Source: Stutzerimonas stutzeri
Lineage (GTDB): Bacteria; Pseudomonadota; Gammaproteobacteria; Pseudomonadales; Pseudomonadaceae
DNA length: 64,000 nt
Direction: 5' to 3'
NCBI RefSeq assembly: GCF_024448895.1
Contig: NZ_JAMOIC010000022.1
Coordinates: 1 to 64,000, forward strand
The notes under the pieces are model-generated. The model searched no databases and was not told the origin of the DNA. It worked only from the letters and a program-made list of their open reading frames with translations. Both the position numbers and the translations under genes were made by a program. Positions 54,221 to 63,102 of the stretch are shown piece by piece. How positions within the stretch are numbered: position 1 is the stretch's first letter; each line of letters begins with the position of its first letter.

Positions 54221-54658
54221 ATGCTCGACCTGTCTGCCTACCTGGGCCTGTTCATCGCGGCATTCGCAGCCGCCACGCTGATCCCGGCGCAATCGGAAGC
54301 CGTGCTGGTCGGGTTGCTGCTGCACGGCGGTTATTCGCCCACGATTCTGCTGCTGGTGGCGACCCTGGGCAACGTGCTGGGATCGCTGCTCAACTGGCTG
54401 CTGGGCCGGTCGGTCGAGCGCTTGCGGCACAAGCGCTGGTTCCCGGTGAGCGATCAGCAGCTGGAACGAGCCCAGCGACGTTACCACCGCTTCGGACGCT
54501 GGTCGCTGCTGCTGAGCTGGGTGCCAATCATTGGCGACCCGCTGACCGTGATCGCCGGAACCCTGCGCGAGCCGCTCTGGAGTTTCCTGCTGCTGGTCAC
54601 CCTGGCCAAGGGCGGGCGCTATCTGATTCTTGCCAGCGTCACGCTCGGCTGGTTATGA
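54221..54658 (+). CDS. DedA/YqaA family membrane protein
   Basis: A 145-residue inner-membrane protein with the SNARE-associated (DedA-like) pattern: AYLGLFIAAFAAATLIPAQS near 6-25, the GNVLGSLLNWLLGR helix, and PIIGDPLTVIAGTLREPLW. YqaA-type proteins are short DedA members with a possible lipid or ion transport role. The ATG at 54221 follows GAAGAG; a longer frame starts at 54152. It diverges from phnN. Confidence 0.83.
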   Translation: MLDLSAYLGLFIAAFAAATLIPAQSEAVLVGLLLHGGYSPTILLLVATLGNVLGSLLNWLLGRSVERLRHKRWFPVSDQQLERAQRRYHRFGRWSLLLSWVPIIGDPLTVIAGTLREPLWSFLLLVTLAKGGRYLILASVTLGWL

Positions 54659-54744
54659 CGCAAAAGACCGCCATCGTTAACCTCAGCGTAACAAAGTGCC
54701 CCGCTGCTTGATTGATGACCCCTTGATGAGGTCCCTACTGTGCG

Positions 54745-54769
54745 CTCCACATAGCGGAAAACTGTGGAG
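54745..54769. promoter_or_regulatory. Inverted repeat just upstream of mdcA
   Basis: CTCCACA (54745-54751) and TGTGGAG (54763-54769) form a perfect 7-bp inverted repeat with an 11-bp spacer, 5 bp before the mdcA start. It may be a regulator site or an mRNA hairpin covering the ribosome site. No mdcR regulator gene is in the window. Confidence 0.4.
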
Positions 54770-54774
54770 TCAGC

Positions 54775-56442
54775 ATGACAACAACAATATCCCCACCGCC
54801 GCAGTGGTCGCGTCGTCGCGCTGAAAAAGCCCGACGCCTTGATCAGGTGCGCGACCTCGCTGATGGCGTGGTGTTGCCGAGCGACAAGATCGTCGCCGCG
54901 CTCGAAGCGCTGATCGCCCCCGGGGACCGCGTGGTGCTCGAAGGCAACAACCAGAAGCAGGCGGACTTTCTCTCTCGCTCCCTCGCCCAGGTCGACCCCG
55001 GCAAGCTGCATGACCTGCACATGATCATGCCGAGCGTCAGCCGCGCCGAGCACCTGGATCTGTTCGAACGCCAGATCGCCCGCAAGCTCGATTTCTCCTT
55101 TGCCGGCCCGCAGAGCCTGCGCATCAGCCAGCTCCTTGAAGACGGGCTGCTGGAAGTCGGCGCCATCCACACCTACATCGAACTCTATTCGCGTCTGTTG
55201 GTGGACCTGATCCCCCATGTCGCGCTGGTCGCCGGCTTCCAGGCCGACCGTCACGGCAACATCTACACCGGCCCCAGCACCGAAGACACCCCGGCGCTGG
55301 TGGAGCCGACCGCGTTCTCCGACGGCATCGTCATCTTCCAGGTCAACGAGATCGTCGATGAACTGCCGCGCGTGGACATTCCGGCCAGTTGGGTCGATTT
55401 CGTCGTGGTCGCCGACAAGCCGTTCTATATCGAGCCGCTGTTCACCCGCGATCCGCGCCACATCAAGCCGGTGCACGTCTTGATGGCGATGATGGCGATC
55501 CGCGGCATCTACGAAAAGCACAACGTCCAGTCGCTCAACCACGGCATCGGCTTCAATACCGCCGCCATCGAGCTGATCCTGCCGACCTACGGCGAATCCC
55601 TCGGCCTGAAAGGCAAGATCTGCCGCAACTGGACGCTCAACCCGCACCCGACCCTGATCCCGGCAATCGAGACCGGCTGGGTCGAGAGCGTGCATTGCTT
55701 CGGCACCGAGCTGGGCATGGAGAACTACATCGCCCATCGTCCGGACGTGTTCTTCACCGGTCGCGACGGCTCGATGCGCTCCAACCGCATGATGTGCCAG
55801 TTGGCCGGCCAGTACGCCGTGGATCTGTTTATCGGCGCCACGCTGCAAGTCGATGGCGACGGGCATTCGTCTACTGTTACCCGTGGTCGCCTGGCGGGCT
55901 TCGGCGGCGCGCCGAACATGGGCCACGACCCGCGCGGCCGTCGCCACCCCACTCCGGCCTGGCTGGACATGGCCATGCCCGGCGGCGAAGCCCCAGTGAC
56001 CCTGCTCGAGCGCGGGAAAAAGCTCGTGGTGCAGATGGTCGAGACCTTCCAGGAAGGCGGCAAACCCACCTTTGTCGAGCAGCTCGACGCGGTGGAGGTG
56101 GCGAAGAAGAGCGGCATGCCGCTGGCGCCGATCATGATCTACGGCGACGACGTCACCCACCTGCTCACCGAAGAAGGCATCGCCTATCTGTACAAGGCGC
56201 GCTCATTGGAAGAGCGTCAGGCGATGATCGCCGCGGTGGCCGGCGTCACCAGCATCGGCTTGCGCCACAACCCGAAGGACACCGAGCGCATGCGCCGCGA
56301 AGGGCTGATCGCGCTGCCGGAAGACCTCGGCATCCGTCGCAACGACGCGACCCGCGAGCTGCTCGCGGCCAAAAGCATCGCTGAGCTGGTCGACTGGTCC
56401 GGCGGCCTCTACAACCCGCCTGCCAAGTTCAGGAGCTGGTGA
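54775..56442 (+). CDS. mdcA: Malonate decarboxylase subunit alpha (acyl-carrier-protein transferase)
   Basis: Exchanges acetyl for malonyl on the carrier protein MdcC in the cytoplasmic malonate decarboxylase complex. The 555 residues are standard and include [14 protein letters not shown] near 54-67, the [15 protein letters not shown] stretch, and the catalytic-region [18 protein letters not shown]. It is the first gene of mdcABCDEGH, and its stop overlaps mdcB by one base. Confidence 0.96.
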   Translation: MTTTISPPPQWSRRRAEKARRLDQVRDLADGVVLPSDKIVAALEALIAPGDRVVLEGNNQKQADFLSRSLAQVDPGKLHDLHMIMPSVSRAEHLDLFERQIARKLDFSFAGPQSLRISQLLEDGLLEVGAIHTYIELYSRLLVDLIPHVALVAGFQADRHGNIYTGPSTEDTPALVEPTAFSDGIVIFQVNEIVDELPRVDIPASWVDFVVVADKPFYIEPLFTRDPRHIKPVHVLMAMMAIRGIYEKHNVQSLNHGIGFNTAAIELILPTYGESLGLKGKICRNWTLNPHPTLIPAIETGWVESVHCFGTELGMENYIAHRPDVFFTGRDGSMRSNRMMCQLAGQYAVDLFIGATLQVDGDGHSSTVTRGRLAGFGGAPNMGHDPRGRRHPTPAWLDMAMPGGEAPVTLLERGKKLVVQMVETFQEGGKPTFVEQLDAVEVAKKSGMPLAPIMIYGDDVTHLLTEEGIAYLYKARSLEERQAMIAAVAGVTSIGLRHNPKDTERMRREGLIALPEDLGIRRNDATRELLAAKSIAELVDWSGGLYNPPAKFRSW

Positions 56443-57317
56443 TGAGCGCACTCATTGCAAGACAGGCGCAGCCGTCGCAGGCCGAGCGCCTGGCGGATCT
56501 GGCCGTGCAGGCGCTGATCGACGAGGCCGACCTGTCGCCCAAGCCGGGGTTGGTGGATCGGCGCGGCAACGGCGCGCACGACGATCTGCATCTGGGCTTG
56601 ATGCACGCCTCGGCCCATGCGCTGTGGCCGGCGTTCAAGGCGATGGCCGAAGCGGCGCAGCAGATTGGTGAAGTCGGCCAGCCTTTGCGCGAAACCCTTG
56701 GCCAACTGGGCCGCGACGGCGAGGCCGAGATGCTCCGCGTCACCGCTGGGGTGAATACCCATCGTGGCGCGATCTGGGCGCTGGGGCTGCTGAGTGCCGC
56801 TGCCATGCTGAGACCAGATGCGACGCCTGGGGAAATCGCCGTGACCGCCGCCGCCCTGGCTCGGCTGAACGACCCGGCCGCACCGCACAACCTGGACAGC
56901 CACGGTGCGCGGGTTTGCCGTACCTATGGCGTGCTCGGTGCGCGGGAACAGGCGCAGCACGGCTTTCCCGCCGTCATCGAACAAGGCCTGCCACAGCTGC
57001 TGGTGAGCCGCCGCAGCGGGGCGGGTGAGCAGAACGCCCGGCTCGATGCACTGCTGGCGATCATGAGCACCCTGACCGATACCTGCGTGCTGCACCGCGC
57101 CGGACTGGAAGGGCTGACCCGCATGCAGGCCGGCGCCCGCGCTGTGCTCGCCGCAGGTGGCGCCGCCAGCCTTGACGGCCGCCGCCAGTTGCGCGATCTG
57201 GATCGCGACATGCTCATCCTCAACGCTTCGCCGGGCGGCGCTGCCGACCTGCTCGCCGCCACCTTATTCCTCGACCGTCTGGCGCCCGCCGCGTCGGCGC
57301 CGACTGGGAGCAACTGA
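56442..57317 (+). CDS. mdcB: Triphosphoribosyl-dephospho-CoA synthase MdcB
   Basis: Makes the 2'-(5''-triphosphoribosyl)-3'-dephospho-CoA precursor of the MdcC prosthetic group. The 291 residues contain the family motifs [31 protein letters not shown] and the late DTCVLHRAG. The ATG at 56442 lies 7 bp after AGGAG, and overlaps the mdcA TGA (TGATG). Confidence 0.94.
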   Translation: MSALIARQAQPSQAERLADLAVQALIDEADLSPKPGLVDRRGNGAHDDLHLGLMHASAHALWPAFKAMAEAAQQIGEVGQPLRETLGQLGRDGEAEMLRVTAGVNTHRGAIWALGLLSAAAMLRPDATPGEIAVTAAALARLNDPAAPHNLDSHGARVCRTYGVLGAREQAQHGFPAVIEQGLPQLLVSRRSGAGEQNARLDALLAIMSTLTDTCVLHRAGLEGLTRMQAGARAVLAAGGAASLDGRRQLRDLDRDMLILNASPGGAADLLAATLFLDRLAPAASAPTGSN

Positions 57318-57319
57318 AC

Positions 57320-57619
57320 ATGGAAACCCTGTCATTCGAATTCGCTGCCGGGCAACCCGCCCGAGGCAAGGCCTTGGTCGGCGTGGTCGGCTCGGGCGAT
57401 CTGGAAGTGCTGCTCGAACCCGGCCAGGCCGGCAAGCTGGCGATCCAGGTGGTCACCTCGGTCAACGGCGCTGAGCAACGCTGGCGGCACCTGTTCGAGC
57501 GGATGTTCCGCGAGCAGACGCCGCCCGCCTTGAACATCGACATTCACGATTTTGGGGCCACTCCCGGCGTTGTGCGTTTGCGTCTGGAGCAGGGACTGGA
57601 GGAGGTCGGCCATGACTGA
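57320..57619 (+). CDS. mdcC: Malonate decarboxylase acyl-carrier protein
   Basis: Carrier protein holding the dephospho-CoA-derived arm. The 99-residue product has the attachment serine in VGSGDLEVLLEPG at Ser25, the position known in Klebsiella MdcC, and the C-terminal DIHDFGATPGVVRLRLEQ. It starts 2 bp after mdcB and overlaps mdcD by 8 bp. Confidence 0.95.
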   Translation: METLSFEFAAGQPARGKALVGVVGSGDLEVLLEPGQAGKLAIQVVTSVNGAEQRWRHLFERMFREQTPPALNIDIHDFGATPGVVRLRLEQGLEEVGHD

Positions 57620-58478
57620 TTCGTCCGCCGATAATGTGGCCCGTTTACTCAAGTCGCGCAGCTTCGTAGAACTTGGCGCTCGCCAGCGTGCTCGCGCATT
57701 GTTGGATGAAGGCAGCTTTCGCGAACTGCTCGATCCGTTCGATCGCGTCACGTCGCCCTGGCTACCGAAGCAGGGCATCGTCACCCAGGCCGACGATGGC
57801 GTGGTGGTGGCCAAAGGCACCATTGACGGCCAGCCGGCGGTGATCGCCGCCATCGAAGGCGCCTTCCAGGGCGGCAGCATGGGCGAGGTTGGCGGTGCAA
57901 AGATTGCCGGCGCGCTGGAACTGGCCGTCGAAGACAACCTGAAAGGCATCCCGACCCGTGCCGTGCTCTTGCTGGAAACCGGCGGCGTACGCCTGCAGGA
58001 AGCCAACCTCGGGCTGGCTGCCATCGCCGAGATCCAGGCGGCCATCGTCGAGCTGCGCGAGCACCAGCCGGTGATCGGCGTGGTCGCCGGCTCGGTCGGC
58101 TGCTTTGGCGGCATGGGCATCGCCTCCGGACTGTGCAGCTATCTCGTGGTGACCCGCGAGGCCCGCGTCGGCCTCAACGGGCCGCAGGTGATCGAGCAGG
58201 AGGCCGGACTCGATGAGTACGACTCTCGCGACCGGCCCTTTATCTGGAGCCTGACCGGCGGTGAACAGCGTCAGGCCAGCGGCCTGGCAGACAGCTATGT
58301 CGCCGACGACACCGACGCTATCCGCAGCGAGCTGCATCGGTTGTTCGCCCAAGGCAAACCGGCGCAGCCGCGCAGCCGACGCCATGCCTGGTTCCTGCAG
58401 CGTCTGACCGATGCCGATACCCGTGAACAGCTCGACGCTGCTGGGGTGCGAGCCCTCTACACAGGAGATGCCAGATGA
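57612..58478 (+). CDS. mdcD: Malonate decarboxylase subunit beta
   Basis: Carboxyltransferase-type subunit that, with MdcE, decarboxylates malonyl-ACP to acetyl-ACP. The 288 residues include the crotonase-like motifs EGAFQGGSMGEVGGAK and VAGSVGCFGGMGIASGLC. The start at 57612 is inside the mdcC end, an 8-bp overlap; a longer frame to 57552 lies in mdcC. It overlaps mdcE by 4 bp (ATGA). Confidence 0.95.
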   Translation: MTDSSADNVARLLKSRSFVELGARQRARALLDEGSFRELLDPFDRVTSPWLPKQGIVTQADDGVVVAKGTIDGQPAVIAAIEGAFQGGSMGEVGGAKIAGALELAVEDNLKGIPTRAVLLLETGGVRLQEANLGLAAIAEIQAAIVELREHQPVIGVVAGSVGCFGGMGIASGLCSYLVVTREARVGLNGPQVIEQEAGLDEYDSRDRPFIWSLTGGEQRQASGLADSYVADDTDAIRSELHRLFAQGKPAQPRSRRHAWFLQRLTDADTREQLDAAGVRALYTGDAR

Positions 58479-59260
58479 GCCGTGGACTGAGCTGGTTGCA
58501 AGCCTTGGCCGACGGTCAGGCACTGGCGGGCTATCCGGCCTCGGTGAAAGTGGTCGACGGCACTCTTGGTGAGCGCGCCGCCCGCTATATCGCCGTGGTA
58601 CCGGATGCCGAAAATTCATTCCCGCGCGCGCGCAACGGCGAGGTCGGCCTGCTGGAAGGCTGGGCGCTGGGCCAGGCGCTGGACGAGGTGATCGAAGCCG
58701 ACCAGGGCAAGGCGGAGAAGCGCGTGGTGGTTGCCGTGGTCGATGTGCCAAGCCAGGCCTATGGCCGCCGCGAAGAAGCCCTGGGCATTCACCAGGCGTT
58801 GGCCGGTGCGGTGGACGGTTATGCCCGCGCGCGGCTGGCCGGGCATCCGGTGATCGCGCTGCTGGTGGGCAAGGCCATGTCCGGCGCCTTTCTCGCGCAC
58901 GGTTATCAGGCCCAGCGGATCATCGCCCTGCGCGACCCGGGCGTGATGGTGCATGCCATGGGCAAAGCCGCGGCCGCGCGCATCACCCTACGCAGCGTCG
59001 AGGAACTCGAAGCCCTGGCTGAATCGGTGCCGCCGATGGCCTACGATATCGATAACTACGCCACCCTCGGCCTGCTCTGGGAGACCCTCTCGGTGGATAA
59101 CATCGAGCAGCCGGCCGGCGATGATCTGCAGCGCGTGCGCGATTGTCTGCAAAGGGCGGTTGCGGACATCGGTAGCAGTACCGATTTGAGTAGCCGTCTC
59201 GGCGCGCCGAATCGCGAGGCGTCTTCGCGTGTGCGGGCTTTGCTCCGGGAACAGTGGTGA
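58475..59260 (+). CDS. mdcE: Malonate decarboxylase subunit gamma
   Basis: Partner of MdcD in the decarboxylase. The 261 residues show VDVPSQAYGRREEALG and VGKAMSGAFLAHGYQAQRI motifs. The start ATG overlaps the mdcD stop. A hairpin of about 13 bp per arm lies just after the stop, before mdcG. Confidence 0.95.
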   Translation: MSRGLSWLQALADGQALAGYPASVKVVDGTLGERAARYIAVVPDAENSFPRARNGEVGLLEGWALGQALDEVIEADQGKAEKRVVVAVVDVPSQAYGRREEALGIHQALAGAVDGYARARLAGHPVIALLVGKAMSGAFLAHGYQAQRIIALRDPGVMVHAMGKAAAARITLRSVEELEALAESVPPMAYDIDNYATLGLLWETLSVDNIEQPAGDDLQRVRDCLQRAVADIGSSTDLSSRLGAPNREASSRVRALLREQW

Positions 59261-59267
59261 GCTTGCT

Positions 59268-59304
59268 CCCCTCACCCCGTCGGGAAGAAGTACGGGGTGC
59301 GGGG
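59268..59304 (+). repeat. Hairpin between mdcE and mdcG
   Basis: The arms 59268-59280 (CCCCTCACCCCGT) and 59292-59304 (ACGGGGTGCGGGG) pair with one mismatch around an 11-base loop, inside the 101-bp gap that is the only sizeable break in the operon. There is no long T run. It may lower expression of the two accessory enzymes MdcG and MdcH. Confidence 0.6.
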
Positions 59305-59361
59305 TTTGGTGAACGCCATCGCTCACATCGCCCCACAACATCATTCACCTGGAGTCTGTAG

Positions 59362-59982
59362 ATGCACGACCTTCCATGCCCACATGATCTGCTCTGGGGC
59401 ATGACTCCGGCGCAACTGTCCGCTGATGCGCCGGAGTGGGTGCTTCCGGTGCTTGCGGCTGGGCAACCGGTGGTGGTGCGGCGTGCCATGGTGGCGAGCG
59501 GTCAGATTGCCGTGGGTGTGCGCGGCGCCACGCGCGATCAGCGCTACGCCACGGTGATGTCGGCGGACTCGGTGCTTCGCTCTGTGCGGCCTGAAGCCCT
59601 GGTCGAGCATGTTCCCGTGAGTGGTCTGCGGGCGCTGCTTGCGTTGGCGCAATTGAAACCTGCGCTGGACGAGCTGGGGATGGTCTGGGGCGTGACGGGT
59701 TCGGTTGGCTATCAGCTGGCGACCGGCGTCCCCGTTGCCCATGCTGAAAGCGATCTCGACCTGCTGGTGCGGGCGCCGCAGCCGTTTTCCCGAAGCATGG
59801 CCCACGAACTGTTACGACAGCTGGACGGCGCACCGTGCTGCGTCGATTTGCAGCTGGAAACTCCAGCGGGAGCCATCGCCCTGCGCGAGTGGGCCGGCAG
59901 CTCTGATCGTGTGTTGCTCAAATGTCCGACCGGCGCGCGGTTGGTGAGCGATCCCTGGGACAGGGCGGAGCAGGCGGCATGA
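59362..59982 (+). CDS. mdcG: Phosphoribosyl-dephospho-CoA transferase MdcG
   Basis: Attaches the precursor made by MdcB to Ser25 of MdcC. The 206 residues have the nucleotidyltransferase acidic pair in ESDLDLLV near 128-135 and a GVTGSVGYQLATG stretch before it. A CTGGAG ribosome site precedes the ATG. It overlaps mdcH by 4 bp. Confidence 0.93.
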   Translation: MHDLPCPHDLLWGMTPAQLSADAPEWVLPVLAAGQPVVVRRAMVASGQIAVGVRGATRDQRYATVMSADSVLRSVRPEALVEHVPVSGLRALLALAQLKPALDELGMVWGVTGSVGYQLATGVPVAHAESDLDLLVRAPQPFSRSMAHELLRQLDGAPCCVDLQLETPAGAIALREWAGSSDRVLLKCPTGARLVSDPWDRAEQAA

Positions 59983-60914
59983 GCAGCCTGTTCGCCTTTC
60001 CCGGTCAGGGCGCGCAAAAGCCCGGAATGTTGCATCGCCTGCCGCAGGAACCGGAAATCCTCCAGTGCCTCGAACAGGCCGGTGATGCGCTGGGCGAGGA
60101 TGCCTTGTCGCTGGACAGCGAAGCGGCGCTTGGATCGACCCGCGCCGTGCAGCTCTGCCTGCTGATTGCGGGAGTGGCCGGTGCGCGGCTGCTGATGCGT
60201 AACGGGCAGGCACCGGACTACGTGGCGGGACTGTCCATCGGCGCCTACGCCGCCGCGGTGGTGGCCGGTTCGCTGGACTATCAGGACGCCGTGCGGCTGG
60301 TTGCGTTGCGCGGGGAGCTGATGCAGAACGCCTACCCCCATGGCTTCGGGATGACGGCCCTGATCGGCCTGGACCTGGGCTCGGTGGAACGACTGCTCGC
60401 TGAGGTGCATGACGAAAACACACCGGTGCATCTGGCCAATATCAACGCTGACAACCAGATCGTCATCGCTGGTGCGGATTACGCCATGGCGATGGTCGCG
60501 CAACGCGCCAAGGTGCTGGGCGCAAGCTCCGCTACGCGTCTGGCGGTCAGCGTCCCGTCCCACAGTGCCTTGTTGAGCGCACCGGCGGCCCGGCTCGCTG
60601 AAGCCTTCACCGGCGTAGAGCTGCGCGCGCCTCGCCTGCGGTATCTGAGCAGCACCACGGCCCGTCCCATCCTTGACGCCGAGCGTCTGCGCAACGATCT
60701 GGCCTTCAACATGTGCCGCGTCGTCGACTGGCACGGCACACTGCGCACCGCCTACGAGCGCGGCGTGCGACTGCATATCGAAATGCCCCCCGGCTCGGTG
60801 CTCACCGGTCTGGCGCGGCGCGTCTTCGAACAGGGTACGTTGATCGCATTCGATGGCGCCCGGCTGGACACTCTGACCGCCTTGCTGCGCCAGGAAGCGG
60901 ATCGGGCTGAATAG
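59979..60914 (+). CDS. mdcH: Malonyl-S-ACP:malonyl-CoA transferase MdcH
   Basis: Malonyl transferase (FabD-like) that loads the first malonyl group onto the MdcC arm. The 311 residues start SLFAFPGQGAQKPGML and have the active Ser in GLSIGAYAAAV and a His in VPSHSALL. Last gene of the mdc operon. The ATG at 59979 overlaps the mdcG stop (ATGA). Confidence 0.94.
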   Translation: MSSLFAFPGQGAQKPGMLHRLPQEPEILQCLEQAGDALGEDALSLDSEAALGSTRAVQLCLLIAGVAGARLLMRNGQAPDYVAGLSIGAYAAAVVAGSLDYQDAVRLVALRGELMQNAYPHGFGMTALIGLDLGSVERLLAEVHDENTPVHLANINADNQIVIAGADYAMAMVAQRAKVLGASSATRLAVSVPSHSALLSAPAARLAEAFTGVELRAPRLRYLSSTTARPILDAERLRNDLAFNMCRVVDWHGTLRTAYERGVRLHIEMPPGSVLTGLARRVFEQGTLIAFDGARLDTLTALLRQEADRAE

Positions 60915-61061
60915 GGTGCAGTAAGACCTTCGGCCTTCGTCCAAACCATTCCCGCTTCACGCGAAGGTGCAGGCCAGTCGTGGTCGGCGTACCGTAACGG
61001 CTCCGCTCAAACCATCATGACCCAGGCGCGCATCTCTTTGCTGCGGTAGGCAACGTGCAGA

Positions 61062-61091
61062 CAAAAAAACGGGCTTCCGATGGAAGCCCGT
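61062..61091 (-). terminator. Intrinsic terminator of the TRAP operon
   Basis: ACGGGCTTCC (61069-61078) pairs with GGAAGCCCGT (61082-61091), and an A run at 61063-61069 gives the U tract on the minus strand. It lies 35 bp after the dctM stop. The + strand lacks a T run after it, so mdcH transcripts from the other side are not clearly stopped here. Confidence 0.88.
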
Positions 61092-61125
61092 CAAATCGGC
61101 CTACGGCCAATGGCCAACATGCATC

Positions 61126-62442
61126 CTAGATTGCTTCGCCCATTACGTAGTCAGGCAGGATGGTCGCGATCTGCGGGAACACGCACAGCACGATGATCGC
61201 CAGCACCATGACCAGTGCGTAGGGGAGCGCTCCCCAGAGAATTTCCCGCGTCGGGACCTGCGGTGCGATCCCATTGATGACGAACAGGTTCAGGCCCAGC
61301 GGCGGGGTAATCAGGCCGATCTCCATGTTGATGGTCAGTACGACCGCGAACCAGTAGGGGTCGAAGCCTGCCTGAATGACGATGGGGAAGAGCAAGGGCG
61401 CGGACATCACGATCACCGCTACAGGCGGCAGGAACATCCCGGCCACGAGCAGGAACACGTTGATCACGCCCATCAGCACCCAGCGATTGACGTCCAGGCT
61501 GGCAATCGTCTCAGCGAGTGACTGAGTGATGTACAGCGAGGACAGCGCAAAGGCGAACAGCTCGGCGGACGCGAGGATCATCATGATCATCACGCTTTCA
61601 CGCATCCCGGAGCCGAAGATGTTGCGGAACGTGCCCATCTTGAACAACCGGTAGGCCAGTACCACTACCACCAGCGTGAGCATCGCACCTGCGCCCGCGG
61701 CTTCTGAAGGCGTGGCCACGCCGCCATACAGCACGTAGAGGACGCCGAGGATGATCAGCATCAGCGGCAGTATCCGCGGCAGCGCCGCAAACTTGTCGCG
61801 CAGGCTGTAGTACACGCCTTCGGTGCCGAAACGGAAGCCCTTGCGCCGGGCATCGATCATCGCCCAGCCCATGAACATGGCCGTCAACATCAGGCCCGGG
61901 AGTACACCGGCGAGGAAGAGCCGGCCGATGGAAGTTTCCGTGGCGATGCCATAGATGATCATCGTCACCGAGGGCGGCAGCAGGATGCCCAGCGTGCCGC
62001 CTGCTGCGATCGAGCCGGTCGCCACCGAGGAAGGGTAGCCGCGGTTGATCATCTCCGGGATGCCCATTTTGCCGATGGCCGCGCAGGTTGCCGGGCTCGA
62101 ACCGGTCATCCCCGAAAACACGGCGCAGGCGCCGATGTTCGACAGCACCAGACCACCTGGCACCTTGTACATCCAGCGGTCCAGTGCGCGATAAAGGTCG
62201 GCGCCGGCGGGCGTGCCGGCCACGATGGCGCCCATCAATACGAACATCGGAATCGAGACGAAGGCCAGGTTGCCGATGCCGGCGAACATGGTTTCGGCCA
62301 CCACGCCGATGACTTCCGGGCCCATCGCCATGAACAGACCGCCCATGGCCGCCAGGCCTAGGGCAAACGCGATGGGCATGCCCGTGGCGAGGAACAGCAG
62401 CAAGGCACAAATCAGAGCCACGCCTGCAAGGGTTGGAGTCAT
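61126..62442 (-). CDS. dctM: TRAP transporter large permease subunit DctM
   Basis: Inner-membrane large subunit of a DctPQM tripartite transporter. The 438 residues have about 12 hydrophobic segments and typical motifs GMTGSSPATCAAIGKMGIPE near 113-132 and AAGGTLGILLPPSVTMIIYG near 151-170. It overlaps dctQ by 4 bp. Its neighbour is the malonate decarboxylase operon, so malonate is the likely cargo. Confidence 0.94.
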   Translation of the reverse strand: MTPTLAGVALICALLLFLATGMPIAFALGLAAMGGLFMAMGPEVIGVVAETMFAGIGNLAFVSIPMFVLMGAIVAGTPAGADLYRALDRWMYKVPGGLVLSNIGACAVFSGMTGSSPATCAAIGKMGIPEMINRGYPSSVATGSIAAGGTLGILLPPSVTMIIYGIATETSIGRLFLAGVLPGLMLTAMFMGWAMIDARRKGFRFGTEGVYYSLRDKFAALPRILPLMLIILGVLYVLYGGVATPSEAAGAGAMLTLVVVVLAYRLFKMGTFRNIFGSGMRESVMIMMILASAELFAFALSSLYITQSLAETIASLDVNRWVLMGVINVFLLVAGMFLPPVAVIVMSAPLLFPIVIQAGFDPYWFAVVLTINMEIGLITPPLGLNLFVINGIAPQVPTREILWGALPYALVMVLAIIVLCVFPQIATILPDYVMGEAI

Positions 62443-63008
62443 GGCGCTTCTCCGAATCTCTGATGGGAGTGCAGGGTGTTTTCGTCCTCGGCGGACGTGG
62501 GAGTGTGCGTCGGGGACGTTGCCAGTTCGGGGTTGAACAGCTTCATCAGCTCAACTATGTACTGCAGGCACAGCAGACCGAAGCCCACCAGCATGGGAGT
62601 CGCGGGAATCCACAGCGGAATGGCGGCGATGGTCGGGGTGGTCCAGCCACCTTCCCAGGCCTCGTAGACGTAGATGCCGCTCGCCACGGTCATCAGCACG
62701 CAAAACGCCAGACCCAGCAATGCGCCCAGGCATTTCATCCGGCGTTGGTTCGATGGCGACATCATCAACTCGATGACATCCACGCCGACATGGCCTTTCT
62801 TCATCAAGACGTAGGGTGCGCCGATGAAGATCGCGGCAGTGGCCGCGAACACCACGACCTCGGTCTGCCAGATGGTGGGCGCTCTGAACAAGTAACGCAT
62901 GAGGATCATCTGGCACATGACGACCATGGCGACGATCAACAGGAACACGGAACTGATACCACCCAGGCGCGACAGGGCCTCGATGGATCGAACGATATGT
63001 TTGGACAT
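62439..63008 (-). CDS. dctQ: TRAP transporter small permease subunit DctQ
   Basis: Small membrane subunit of 189 residues with four hydrophobic helices (about 18-40, 55-70, 90-112, 130-150), including the TEVVVFAATAAIFIGAPY stretch typical of DctQ. It overlaps dctM (ATGA) and follows dctP after a 94-bp gap that holds a hairpin. Confidence 0.92.
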   Translation of the reverse strand: MSKHIVRSIEALSRLGGISSVFLLIVAMVVMCQMILMRYLFRAPTIWQTEVVVFAATAAIFIGAPYVLMKKGHVGVDVIELMMSPSNQRRMKCLGALLGLAFCVLMTVASGIYVYEAWEGGWTTPTIAAIPLWIPATPMLVGFGLLCLQYIVELMKLFNPELATSPTHTPTSAEDENTLHSHQRFGEAP

Positions 63009-63073
63009 GGGGACTACTCCTCAGAGCCCGCGCCGTGTGGTTGAAACCCGCGGCGCGCGCTCGATCACGCTAA

Positions 63074-63094
63074 AGGCCGCTGCGCAAGCGGCCT
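63074..63094 (-). repeat. Hairpin between dctP and dctQ
   Basis: AGGCCGCT (63074-63081) and AGCGGCCT (63087-63094) form a perfect 8-bp stem with a 5-base loop in the dctP-dctQ gap. It could reduce transcription into the permease genes so that the periplasmic receptor is in excess. Confidence 0.6.
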
Positions 63095-63102
63095 GACGGG
63101 CA

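Noticed and set aside
54619-56160. 513-residue minus-strand open frame across mdcA
   Set aside because: Asp/His/Gly-rich reverse-frame shadow. MdcA on the plus strand is complete and has its operon.
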